Positions 54,661-64,000 of a stretch of DNA of 64,000 nt are shown piece by piece; position 1 is the first letter of the stretch; every line of letters begins with the position of its first letter. The notes under the pieces are model-generated. The model saw only the letters and a program-made list of their open reading frames with translations, was not told the DNA's origin and made no database searches. The translations under genes were made by a program, and so were the position numbers. This DNA comes from Typha latifolia (lineage: Eukaryota > Streptophyta > Magnoliopsida > Poales > Typhaceae). The stretch covers positions 10,551,096 through 10,615,095 of the forward strand of contig CM034100.1 in the NCBI GenBank assembly GCA_019914945.1. Direction: 5' to 3'.

Positions 54661-56580
54661 TGGATGTGCTTCCAATTCAACTGTAGGAGGTTATCAACTA
54701 GCATCGATCGTTGTCTTTACTATTACAACTTTGTACACATATATGCACGACTGATTAGGTTTAAACAGCAACATCAACTTCTCTTCACAAAAGAAGCTAA
54801 CCGAAAAGATATGATCCAAAAACTATGTTATTTGTCTACTATCTGTTCCACTACATTTTATATAGTTTTTCAATATTTTTTATGCACCTTAATTGCTTTG
54901 TTTTTATATTATGATGCAAACTCTAACGCTATGTCTTCTTATCTAGTTGTCTAAATATGTTAAACTAGCACTCTCTATCAACTAATTAGTGATCCCGCAA
55001 AGATCCAAAATCTTTTTCATTTTTTTTGTGAAAATTAAAACCTAGGTTAGATTTAAACGCAGCATTAGAACGACAATAACTAATAATGTAGGGTCCAAAA
55101 GTGAGAAAACGTAACATCGTTTTCTTATTCTTCTTTCTTTTTATTTTATGGCTTAGTTTAATTGTAGTCTTCAAAAAGTCTACACACGCAAAGAGTGAGA
55201 CCGATGGAGATTCTTTTGGTCGGTTACGTTAACTATGAAATCTTCAACAACCCAGCAAAAAATAACGACTTGTCTATGTACATATTGGCATGGAGGACAA
55301 GGTTATAACTGCAAATATTGAGTAATCAATAACTTCCTTGGTAGGTATCTTTTAAATGCTAAGCCACGCATTACTAGGATGTGATTGGGACTGTCAAAAT
55401 AACAGGCTAATTCTTTTTTTTTCTTTAAAAAAAAGAAAAGAAATAGCAGGCTAATTCAAGCTCAAACAATGGGATCCTTAATTTCTTAGCATTACGTGAC
55501 GTTTCCGGCTTGAATTGGGCATGGCTTGATTTTATTATAAAACCTATTATTTTCTGATAGCTTATTAGCTTTTAGCATAGTTAACAAATTTAATAAATCC
55601 TGCATTAGTAGTATTTAAAAGAACACTCTAAAGACGCTAGTATTTTCCTAATACTCTTACTCTTGTTAATCCCCACTTTCTATGGATTCCATCATATAAA
55701 GGACATCATAACCATACATAATATTATAAATGATCTTGATGAAAAGCCCATGTCACACTACCCATGTAAACTTTGCCGATGATGCTAAGATGCCTTTTTT
55801 TCCTTATTAAATTTGTTTGGGAGTCAAGTCGTTTCCTACGTGTACCGCGTCGTCTGATTCAGCAACTATGGCCATCTAACGCGGAGGCTATGCAAGCAAA
55901 CCGCGTATTTTCTCTACCATCTCTATCTTCTCTCATTTCTTAAAAATATCTCTTCATTTATAATTGGAACTTTTGGCATCAAAAAATCATCTAATTTATC
56001 CTCCTGGGCTTTTGTTCGTCCTGCCATGGACTTTATTGTAGGATTTTCTATTTTACCAGTTAAATTATTTATTTGTCATTTTTTGATATGTTTAAAACTA
56101 ATATCTAAAGCTATCTTTGACATTTTAAAATTCTAGATGAGCGATAGCCTATATTTGTTTTATTTTAAAGACCAACGTATCAAGTCGTGGCTTTAAAAAG
56201 GGCACCATGTGTTCTGGTCACCGATGCTAGAGGTAGGTGATGGATTTGAACGGATTGAACCAAAACTTACAAGTCTTCTCTGCCAAGTTCAAATGAGCTT
56301 AAAAATTAACCGCATTTTTGTTTTTATTTTAACAGATTGGTAAAACTTTAGATTTCATGATTTCCTAGCAATAGCATTACTTCAACACGTAGCATTTCGG
56401 ATGAATTCTACCACAAAGATGGAGGAAAATATTCAATCTTGACGTTTTAATATAGTGATATCAAAAGGCAATTTCAAGTTTAACTGTGAACATGATATAA
56501 AAGTAAGGAGGCCAGCAATCTGTCAAGCTATCATTTCTCTGGTCCTATTATGTGGGATTTGAATCTTATGTCCTTCGAAC
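54661..56580. other. Intergenic AT-rich DNA upstream of the CBP60 gene
   Basis: I find no coding region, RNA gene or clear repeat edge. The longest frame (54,664-54,954, plus) has no recognisable motif and poor composition. Confidence 0.5.
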
Positions 56581-56589
56581 AAGAACCAG

Positions 56590-56595
56590 TTGACT
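56590..56595 (+). promoter_or_regulatory. W-box core TTGACT upstream of CBP60
   Basis: TTGAC(C/T) is the core bound by WRKY transcription factors. It lies about 645 bp before the start codon. A short motif, so chance occurrence is possible. Confidence 0.35.
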
Positions 56596-56916
56596 CTATA
56601 GACGACTCTTGTTATGTTTGCTAGCCCACGAGTGTTCTGCTCCTATTCATCATAAATGTCACAAAAAGAAGATACAAAAAATTGTATTTATCATTACATT
56701 TTTCTTAAAGTGTCATCTTTTTTGTCAGAACAATAGCATATAATTATTAAATTATATGTCGCCTCTCCTAGTTTATACTACTGAATATATGTAGAAGTTA
56801 TTGGAAAGAGGACGAGATGCTAGGCAAGTAATCTTACTCGGTGGTGCTCAAAGTCAAAAGAAAAAAAGAGACAGAGAGAGAGATAACAAAAACCTTATTT
56901 ATATAATAAATAATAT

Positions 56917-56919
<3 letters not shown>

Positions 56920-56963
<44 letters not shown>
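56920..56963. repeat. (GA)n microsatellite in the CBP60 promoter
   Basis: An uninterrupted GA run about 44 bp long, 270 bp before the start codon. GA repeats in plant promoters can recruit GAGA-binding (BBR/BPC) proteins. That is family knowledge, not shown here. Confidence 0.9.
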
Positions 56964-56967
<4 letters not shown>

Positions 56968-56972
56968 GAGCA

Positions 56973-56978
56973 GTTGAC
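56973..56978 (+). promoter_or_regulatory. W-box TTGACC near the GA tract
   Basis: TTGACC, ten bases after the GA repeat and about 140 bp before the TATA box. It fits WRKY control, which is known for several immune CBP60 genes. Confidence 0.45.
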
Positions 56979-57114
56979 CGTTTGAGAGCATGACATTAAA
57001 GTTTTTGAACCACCCTGGTTTGGAAAAACAAAGCATCCTTCCTTCCCTTCACCTTCCTAGCTATTTCTTAGTACTTTCTTAAACCTCAACTTGTAGGGTC
57101 CCCATTGCGGCTGT

Positions 57115-57122
57115 TATATAAG
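57115..57122 (+). promoter_or_regulatory. TATA box of the CBP60 gene
   Basis: TATATAAG at 57,115-57,122, 114 bp before the start codon. It predicts transcription start near 57,145-57,155 and a 5' leader of about 85 bp that is rich in CT (CTCTCCTGAAATCC...CCTCTCACC). Confidence 0.65.
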
Positions 57123-57235
57123 AATGAGCTTCTCTGCATTCCCTTCTGTAATTCAAACTCTCCTGAAATCCTCTTCAACTCCTCTCACCTAAACCTCTTC
57201 CTATAATTCCTCTGTCCTCCTTCGAATTATAAACC

Positions 57236-59306
57236 ATGGCAGCTAAAAGGCTTCATGAAGAATTTGATCAGGACCCAGAGAAGCCAGAAGACAAGCGGGT
57301 GCGACGACTACCGTCTTTCTCAACGTTAGTATTTGATCCTTGTAATACCTTCTTGGATGGATATTGTTTTACAACGTAGCGATACTTATTACTTCTTTTT
57401 GACAGGGTAATCAGAGAAGCAGTCATGAGGAAATCTCTGCAGAATTTTTTTGCGGCCTTGGAGCCAATGCTCCGTAGAGTGGTACGTCATAGATAGTCTT
57501 TTAAAGTGGATGCTTATAAGTTCAACTGCGTTCCTTTTTAGTATTTGACAACGACTTAATGATTTAATAGGTGCAAGAGGAAGTGCAGCGCGGATTAGTT
57601 CACTCTCCACGTTTGATTGAGAGGTGAGAGCCTAAACATCTTCTAATTTACTATCGAATTTCATATTTTCATCGCGATTTGATGTATAATGTAACAGGGT
57701 AACATATAAATATATCTTTTGCAGGCCTCCACTAATACCTATTGAAGCAATTGAGTCATCTAGCTTAAAGCTAGTTTTCAAGAATATGCCTGCACCCCCA
57801 ATCTTCTCTGGCAATAAGGTAGAAGATGCAGAGGCCAATCCACTTCAAATCCTCCTTGTTAATGCACACACTGGTGAATGCTCTCCGTCCTCACTACCAT
57901 CACCGATAAGAGTCGAAATCGTAGTTCTAGATGGAGATTTTCCGTCCAATAGTCGCGATGATTGGACTAACTCTGAGTTCCAAAGAAGCATAGTGAAGGA
58001 AAGGGTGGGGAAACGACCTCTGCTCACCGGAGAAGTTAACGTCACACTACGAGATGGAAGAGCTTCCCTTCCTGAGCTCATGTTTACGGATAATTCAAGT
58101 TGGATAAGAAGTCGAAATTTTAGGATAGGAGCAAGAATTTTGCCTGGGAGCTATGATGGTCCTAGGATCAAAGAAGCCATAACTGATCCTTTCATGGTTA
58201 AAGATCACCGCGGAGAATGTAAGTACACATCATTTATTTGCATAATGTTACTAAATTCAGTAGAAATCCAACTAAATTTTCCACAGCGACGTCAAACCAG
58301 CAGAAACTTCCTTACAATCCATTAAACAAACTTGAGAAACCAAATTCATGTGCTAATAGAAGTTTCTTTTATATAACAATTTGAAGATTTTAACTCAATT
58401 AGCATGAAACTCCTGTACAGTGTACAAGAAGCATTATCCACCCTCTCTGAGCGATGAGGTATGGCGATTGGAGAGGATTGGAAAGGATGGAACTTTCCAC
58501 AAGAGGTTATCAGATCACAACATCAGCACTGTTCAGGACTTCCTGAAGCTGTGGGCAGTAAATCAGGATTACCTTCGTTTGGTAAGCGCATTAATCTCAT
58601 TAAGTATAGAAGTTTTCCACGACAAGTCAATTGTAATACTATTTAACGTCTCGATCTTTCTCAAACTAGATACTGGGACAAGGGATGTCAGACAAAATGT
58701 GGGAGGGAACAATTGAGCATGCAAAGACTTGCAATTTAGGCGACAAACTTTACGTTCACCGTGTACCGCAGTGCACCCTTCTGTTGAACTCAATCTGCAA
58801 AGTTGTAAAGATTATAATCAACGGTGTTCCGTGTACAATGCAGGATCTCGGTGCAACTCAGCAAGTGAGTGGTTCTAACATTCATTTCTAATTCTGTCTA
58901 CCATTCTGGTAAAGAAATCTTTGACACAATTCTTATATTGTTTCGTGCAGAATTGGGTGCTGAAGCTGGTCCAAGAGGCATACCAACAGTGGCATCAGTT
59001 AGAAGAGGTAGATGGAGGTTTCAATCCAAGCATTCCCCTGCTCCAAAGTTAGTAAACCAGACACGGTCACAATTCGTAATGTATCAAAATGTTTTGGTCT
59101 ATTAATGGTTCTAACTCCTGTCCATATTTTCAGATGAATCAGAGCTGCCAGGTGTGCCAGCTTCACTACCATGGCATGACAATAATGAAGTTGTGGCAGT
59201 GGATCACCCACTGGAAGTCTTTGAAGAATTTGAGAATCACCTACAATTGCAAAGTGCATTTGGTGCTTTAACTCAATGGGGTCAAATGTACCACATGACA
59301 GGTTAA
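57236..59306 (+). CDS. CBP60: Calmodulin-binding protein 60 (CBP60/SARD1-like) transcription factor, eight exons
   Basis: Exons 57,236-57,324, 57,406-57,481, 57,571-57,623, 57,725-58,218, 58,421-58,581, 58,670-58,864, 58,951-59,047 and 59,134-59,306, all with GT-AG introns and consistent phases, give 445 residues without stops. Family landmarks: KRLHEEF and a basic stretch (4-24), the N-terminal helix [20 protein letters not shown] (40-59), then [11 protein letters not shown] (113-123), [16 protein letters not shown] (168-177), [18 protein letters not shown] (193-210), KDHRGELYKKHYPP (232-245), [17 protein letters not shown] (251-267), [17 protein letters not shown] (296-312), and a final [13 protein letters not shown] (366-378). 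CBP60s are plant nuclear proteins; CBP60g and SARD1 bind promoters of salicylic-acid synthesis genes. The residues WIRSR and the short C-terminus look closer to the SARD1/CBP60g side than to CBP60a (inference). The start is the first ATG after the TATA box and gives the conserved KR N-terminus. Flanking retroelements do not break it. Confidence 0.92.
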
Positions 59307-59829
59307 GCAACTTGGAAGATCTGGAATTATCTACAACTTGTAGACAAGCAATAGAAAGCCATCTGCAGAACAGTTTAAAGAGTTTATGTACCAAAAAAAA
59401 AAAAAAATCGAGTAGAAATTGGCCGCCCTGATTGCTAGCGTAAGTTGAGTGAGCTTTGCGAGCAAAAGAGGCGTACATTTATTTTTTGATTCTTTATGAC
59501 CTTTTTCCTTTTTGTAGAAAATGTACATCTTGTTGTTAATATTGCATTTAAAAATTGCACGAAAGAGATAGGTGTTGTGCAATCTTATCATTTGCAACCT
59601 TTACCACATGTATAATATTTTCTCAATGGAGTTACTTTGGTTATCGTGTTAATTGTTGTCTAAATGAGTGCAAACTTTTCTTCTTAAACCATAACGGGTG
59701 TAGACACTACTATTTGTCACGTTTATTCTCGTAGACATAAGAGAGCCGTACTTATGGCCCAATAGCTTAACGAGAGTTCTGTCTAGTTTTATAAAGCTAT
59801 TTTTGTCATTTTATCTTTTGTTTTGCTTC
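59307..59829. other. 3' flank of CBP60
   Basis: Contains the likely 3' untranslated region. An A-tract lies at 59,393-59,406 and T-rich segments at 59,480-59,520. No second gene seen. Confidence 0.5.
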
Positions 59830-60848
59830 ATCTCCAACCGTGGCTCCAAAGGTTCTAAATATGAAGCCAAAAATAGAGCAAGAGCCCGGTGCACTCCAAC
59901 GCATAGGGCTCTATATATATTAAATTACTTAATATGTCATCTTAGCATTATTATTTTTTAATAAAAAATATATGGTTAGAAAACTCTCATCGAGATCTTA
60001 AAAATAAGACTAATATTTAATAGTTTCAGAAGTAATTTTAAATTACTAACTTGTTAATTAAACACATCGAAATTACATTACACGAAATAAACATCGAAAT
60101 AAGCATTACATATCATTAACTAAAAATATCAAAATTACATTACATAAAAAAATTACATTATATAAAATAAGGAGAAATTAACCAAACATAATAAAAATAA
60201 TAGATGTTTAATATTCTAGTAAGTCATCTCGTAGCCACCGGGTCCCAGTTCCGTAACCACCTTCTCTTTCTTAACTTATCCACCTTCTTGCGATGAATCT
60301 CCTACTTGAAAATTAATATTGCTTCTTCTACAAATTTTTTATCTTTTTCTTTGAAAGAAAGCACGTTCATTCGGATCTTCAATTTTAATATTTAATATTT
60401 ACATTGAGAATAATTTTGAGTAATTATATTTTAGGACAAATAATTTATTAGACTCATTTTTATAAAAAAATAAAAAATTTAAAATTTAAATTAACTCAAA
60501 AATAATTTAATATTAGACTCATTTTATAGGTCTCGATGAGACCTTTCCAATGGTATTATTTTTGTTAAAAACTGATTAGTAAAACTAATTATATACTCAA
60601 TTTAGCTAACTAAATTATTTAATAAAGGATATAAATGAAATTAAAATTATTGAATATAATAATTATTAGGTAATTTTGGTATTTTCAAAAGGTTGAAATG
60701 ACAAATGGAGTCGGGCTCCATTTTCATGGTGGGGCTCCAAATTTGAAGCCTCACTATTCCTAGCTCCAAATTTGGAGCTAGTTTTAGAGCCCCATCGGAG
60801 CTCAACCTGGCTCCAAATTTAGAATTTGGAGCCCGGTTGGAGTTGAGC
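59830..60848. mobile_element. MITE-like DNA element, first tandem copy
   Basis: Starts CATCTCCAACCGTGGCTCCAAA and ends in the inverse form (TTTGGAGCCCGGTTGGAG at 60,822-60,842). Between them are about 950 bp of AT-rich DNA with short inverted GGAGCC/GGCTCC motifs at both ends. The second copy starts at 60,849 and has the same internal order (ATTACATTACACGAAATAAAC, GTAAGTCATCTC, CCGTAACCACC). Target duplications could not be fixed. Reading frames inside it are not genes. Confidence 0.65.
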
Positions 60849-61821
60849 ATCTCCAATCGTGGCTCTATATTTGGAGCCCAAAGGCTCCAAATATGGAGCC
60901 AAAAATGGAGCAAGAGCCCGGTGCACTCCAACGCACCGGGCTCCATATATATTAAAATAATAATATAATATATATTATTATATTAACTATTTTAAATTAC
61001 TTAATAGGTCATCTTAGCGTTATTATTTTTTAATAAAAAATATATGGTTAGAAAACTCTCATTTATATCTTTAAAATAAGACTAATATTTAATAGTTTCA
61101 AAAGTAATTTTAAATTATTAATTTTTTAATTAAACATATCGAAATTACATTACACGAAATAAACATCGAAATTAGTATTACATGTCAGTAACTAAAAATA
61201 TCAAAATTACATTATATAAAATAAATAAAAATTAACCAAACATAATAAAAATAATAGATGTTTAATATTCTAGTAAGTCATCTCCGTAGCCACTTGTTCT
61301 GGTTCCGTAACCACCAGTTTCGGTTCCGGTTTCATTTTTAATGTATTTCATGTTTAATGCATTTCATATCTAATGTATTTTAATATTTAATATTTATAAT
61401 GGGAATAATTTTGAGTAATTATATTTTAGGACAAATAATTTATTAGACTTATTTTTATAAATAATAAAAAAATTTAAAATTTAAATTAACTCAAAAATAA
61501 TTTAATATTAGACTCATTTTAAAGGTCTTGATGAGACATTTCCAATGGTATTATTTTTGTTAAAAATCGATTAGTAAAACTAATTATATACTCAGTTTAA
61601 CTAACTAAATTATTTAATAAATGATACAAATGAAATTAAAATTATTGAATGTAATAATTATTGGGCAAATTTGGTATTTCAAAATATTGAAATGACAAAT
61701 AGAGCCGGACTCCATTTTCATGGTGGGGCTCGCTAGCTCCAAATTTGGACCTAGTTTTAGAGCCCCATTGGAGCTCAACCGGGCTCCAAATTTAGAATTT
61801 GGAGCTCAGTTGGAGTTGCTC
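60849..61821. mobile_element. MITE-like DNA element, second tandem copy
   Basis: Begins CATCTCCAATCGTGGCTC and ends GGAGCTCAGTTGGAGTTGCTC. Its interior aligns along its length with copy 1 and lacks about 100 bp around 61,320, where copy 1 has a 'CTTCTTGCGATGAATCTCC' region. The two copies share one boundary, so they look like a tandem dimer. Confidence 0.65.
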
Positions 61822-63170
61822 TGTTTATAATCTTCTTTTATTGGTTAATGAATATTTGAGAGTTATCACATATTAAGTGTTAGTAGATTTTAATGTCGGT
61901 AGATTCCGACACCCTGATTGGTGGATTCCCCAGATTTGGTTACTTTTTCTACTTATTCTTTTACATTTCATCGCTAAATCTTTATGCGAAGTTAGATCAT
62001 CAAGAGTAAGTTTTATTCAATAAATCATCTTCTCTTTCGGTTGTAGATCAATTAAAAAATAAAAGAACAGAGAACATCTGTTAAAAAATAAATAATTTTT
62101 TTCCAAAATTCAGTTTATTATTTCCCTTTTATTTCTCTTGTTGCGAATTTCAAAATTTCGAAATTTCGAAATCACTAAATTCTGATTTAGAGGATATTTA
62201 TTTTCCTTATTTACCTCAATTAGTGTCCTCAATTTTGAGGTTAGTATCTCTCTTATCCTAACTTCCTAAATTTACTAAACTTTCTAACCTTTTGAAATTT
62301 TAAATTACCTTTTTCTTAAAATTCTGAAATACACTTCTTCTCTCCAAATCAAACTCAAAGCCTAAAGCCATTAACCAATTAACCCATCAACTCAATAAAA
62401 CTTTTTAAACCCAAATCCATTAGCTTAAACCAAACCCGTAAATCTAAAGCCCACTTACGATCTCTAAGCCCACTAGCCCAAACATCTCCACCATCACTTA
62501 AACTAAAACCTAACTCAATCCAATAACCCAAAACCCCTTAAACCATCAACCCAATAACCCAAACCCAATTAACTCATCAATACAACACCCAAATCCACAT
62601 CTTCTTCCTCCAATCTCCCTTCCCCTTCCCCAAACCTGTACCATCCTCCACTTACTTCCACACCGCCTCTCCCCCACTGCTAACCCCGATGCTGATAGTC
62701 CTCCCCACAGCTTTCACCTTTCGACGGCACCGCTCCACCTTCTATCGTCACCTTTACTATTAATGCTCCATTCGATGATGCTGTCGATATCCATAGTCGA
62801 CGCTGCAGCTTGCCACCATCAATAATAGATCTTCTTCCTCAGCCCTCCCACCCTGTCATGCTCTTCGACCTCCATTGCAGCTACCATTGTTGCTGCCTTT
62901 ATTACCGGTGCCGCAACCTCTTAGAGCCATAACCTCTTGCAGCCTTTACCGCCGCCATCATTGCCTCTACTATTGCCACAACCTCTTGTGGCCTTCACCA
63001 CCGCCGTTGTCGCCTTTCCTCCTACCACTGCTGCTGGTGCCGCTTGCGATGCTACTGTCACCGCAGCCACGACACCTGTAGTGTTGTAGTTCTTGATTAA
63101 GATACAAATTGGACATGACCAACCCACTTCGAACTGGATCATTTTCCAATTTTATTTTGAAAAAATAAAA
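61822..63170. other. Low-complexity intergenic DNA
   Basis: AT-rich to about 62,350, then CCA/AAC-rich (62,350-62,650), then rich in GCC/ACC triplets (62,690-63,085), which produces Leu-, Pro- and Ala-rich frames without known motif. The style resembles the CT- and ACC-rich U5 or leader part of families B and E. I identify no gene. Confidence 0.45.
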
Positions 63171-63179
63171 CAACTTATA

Positions 63180-64000
63180 GAGGGTGCATTTGAACGCGAT
63201 CGAAGGGCATTCGAATGCCTACACACTGTTCGCACATATAGAGCACTATTTTTGGCCATTCGAATGCGATTGAAGTGCATTCGAATGCCTACATAGCGTT
63301 CACACATATAGAACCCTATTTTTAGCTATTTGAACAAGGTCGAACGACGTTCGAATGTATGTCAGTTAAGTTGATTCGTATTAGGCTTTGTTTAGGGTTT
63401 TGGACAATTGGCTAGCCTCCAAATATGTAGAAAAGCAGCCACCTTAGGATTAGTGATTATTGAAACTTTTGTTTTGCATCTAGGCTTGAGCCAACCTTCT
63501 CCTTTCTTCTTCCTCCTTCTCGGTATCCACCCCGAGCTTCCTTCTACAGCCATGATTAATCCTCTATCGCTTCTTCCTTCTCACTCTAGCAACCAGCCAT
63601 ACCTAGAAGCTCTCTTCTCCCCCCACATCTTGTTTAAGATACTAATCCATCGACCAAAGCCACCATCATCTCCCATAACCCTAACTACATCATCAACTTC
63701 CATCATCCACATCCATCCCGTCATCTCCTGACTTTTGGCCATTATTTTCTCCATATCTTTTGATCTACCAACCTGATCGATGAAATTCTAGTTGCATTGG
63801 ATTTCTAACTTTTAGAGAAACAATATATCAAAATCTCATGTCATTTCAACAGTTGGATTGATACCTATTGCTTTTGAAATTTTTACATTAAGTTTTGTCA
63901 AGAATAGCAACTCAGATCTACATTCATCTTCCTCGAGGGCAATTGCAACATTGCAGCCACTACAGCCACCATTGCCAATGCTGCTGCTGCCGCTACCATA
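63180..64000 (+). mobile_element. LTR relic related to families B and C, running off the window
   Basis: Starts with tandem TTCGAA-type motifs (GCATTCGAATGCCTACA at 63,208 and 63,278, about 70 bp apart). 'TTTAGGGTTTTGGACAATTGGCTAGCCTCC', broken in two parts at 63,391-63,420, follows as in LTRs of families B and C, and then a CT-rich segment with 'CCACCATC' runs (63,470-63,730). The matching order supports an old plus-strand LTR. The right end is outside the window. Confidence 0.65.

Noticed and set aside
54664..54954. 96-codon plus-strand frame in the region upstream of CBP60
   Set aside because: No recognisable domain, AT-rich composition, no supporting signals.
60647..60946. 99-codon minus-strand frame
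   Set aside because: It lies across the inner ends of two MITE-like copies. Its repeats (GAPNLELG-like) follow the terminal GGAGCC motifs.
62875..63173. Leu/Pro- and Gly/Ala-rich frames on both strands
   Set aside because: Low-complexity GCC/ACC triplet DNA, open on both strands, no known motif, no splice or promoter context.

Overview
The window is from a flowering-plant nuclear genome. The evidence is an intact eight-exon, intron-containing gene of the plant-only CBP60/SARD1 family (57,236-59,306) next to about 52 kb of nested, decayed Ty3/gypsy chromovirus LTR retrotransposons, with MITE-like DNA elements in the gene-proximal part. I do not commit to a species.

Three retroelement groups explain most of 1-52,000. 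Family A is Tekay/Del-like: LTRs of about 2.85 kb with ends TGTAATAACC...GGTGTCACA, rich in GA/TC tracts and perfect palindromes. Its best copy has gag, protease, RT, RNase H, a broken integrase and a chromodomain between 10,912 and 19,070. Family B has LTRs of about 0.76-0.86 kb that begin TGATACA, carry many copies of the palindrome GCGTTCGAACGC, and flank a chromovirus gag-pol. Its best copy is on the minus strand at 45,785-51,693. Family C (with a related degraded relative, called D here) has LTRs that begin TGATACGATT and end GATCGTATCA. A fourth family (E) is seen only as LTR and gag scraps at 43.9-45.8 kb and 51.9-52.3 kb.

Layering can be read directly. A D element on the minus strand (6.25-8.35 kb and 19.53-20.45 kb) was interrupted in its RNase H region by a family B element, leaving a perfect 5-bp target duplication (GAGGG at 8,342-8,346 and 19,527-19,531). 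That family B element was in turn interrupted in its 3' LTR by the family A element. A short family C element (2,927-6,245) sits in the D 3' LTR. Solo family C LTRs sit in other family B LTRs at 21,445-22,496 (duplication GATCC) and 40,287-41,072 (duplication TCAGG). A solo family A LTR (35,882-38,747) interrupts a family B reverse transcriptase. All gag-pol genes have stops, frameshifts or deletions. None looks able to move by itself.

The most unusual signal is at LTR ends. Several family B and C LTRs carry tandem modules that each contain a copy of the initiator-Met tRNA primer-binding site and end in a new copy of the LTR terminus: exact 42-bp period at 22,329-22,496, one 42-bp unit at 41,031-41,072, exact 21-bp period at 26,575-26,658, and a 21-22-bp period at 31,829-31,950. 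In two cases the target duplications lie outside the modules, so the modules belong to the LTR. I suggest that priming at a downstream copy of the primer-binding site lengthens the LTR stepwise.

From 51.7 kb rightwards the sequence becomes gene-proximal: old LTR relics, a 249-bp hAT-type MITE with an 8-bp duplication (53,754-54,002), the CBP60 gene with TATA box, W-boxes and a (GA)n tract upstream, a tandem pair of about 1-kb MITE-like elements (59,830-61,821), low-complexity spacer, and another LTR relic running off the right edge.
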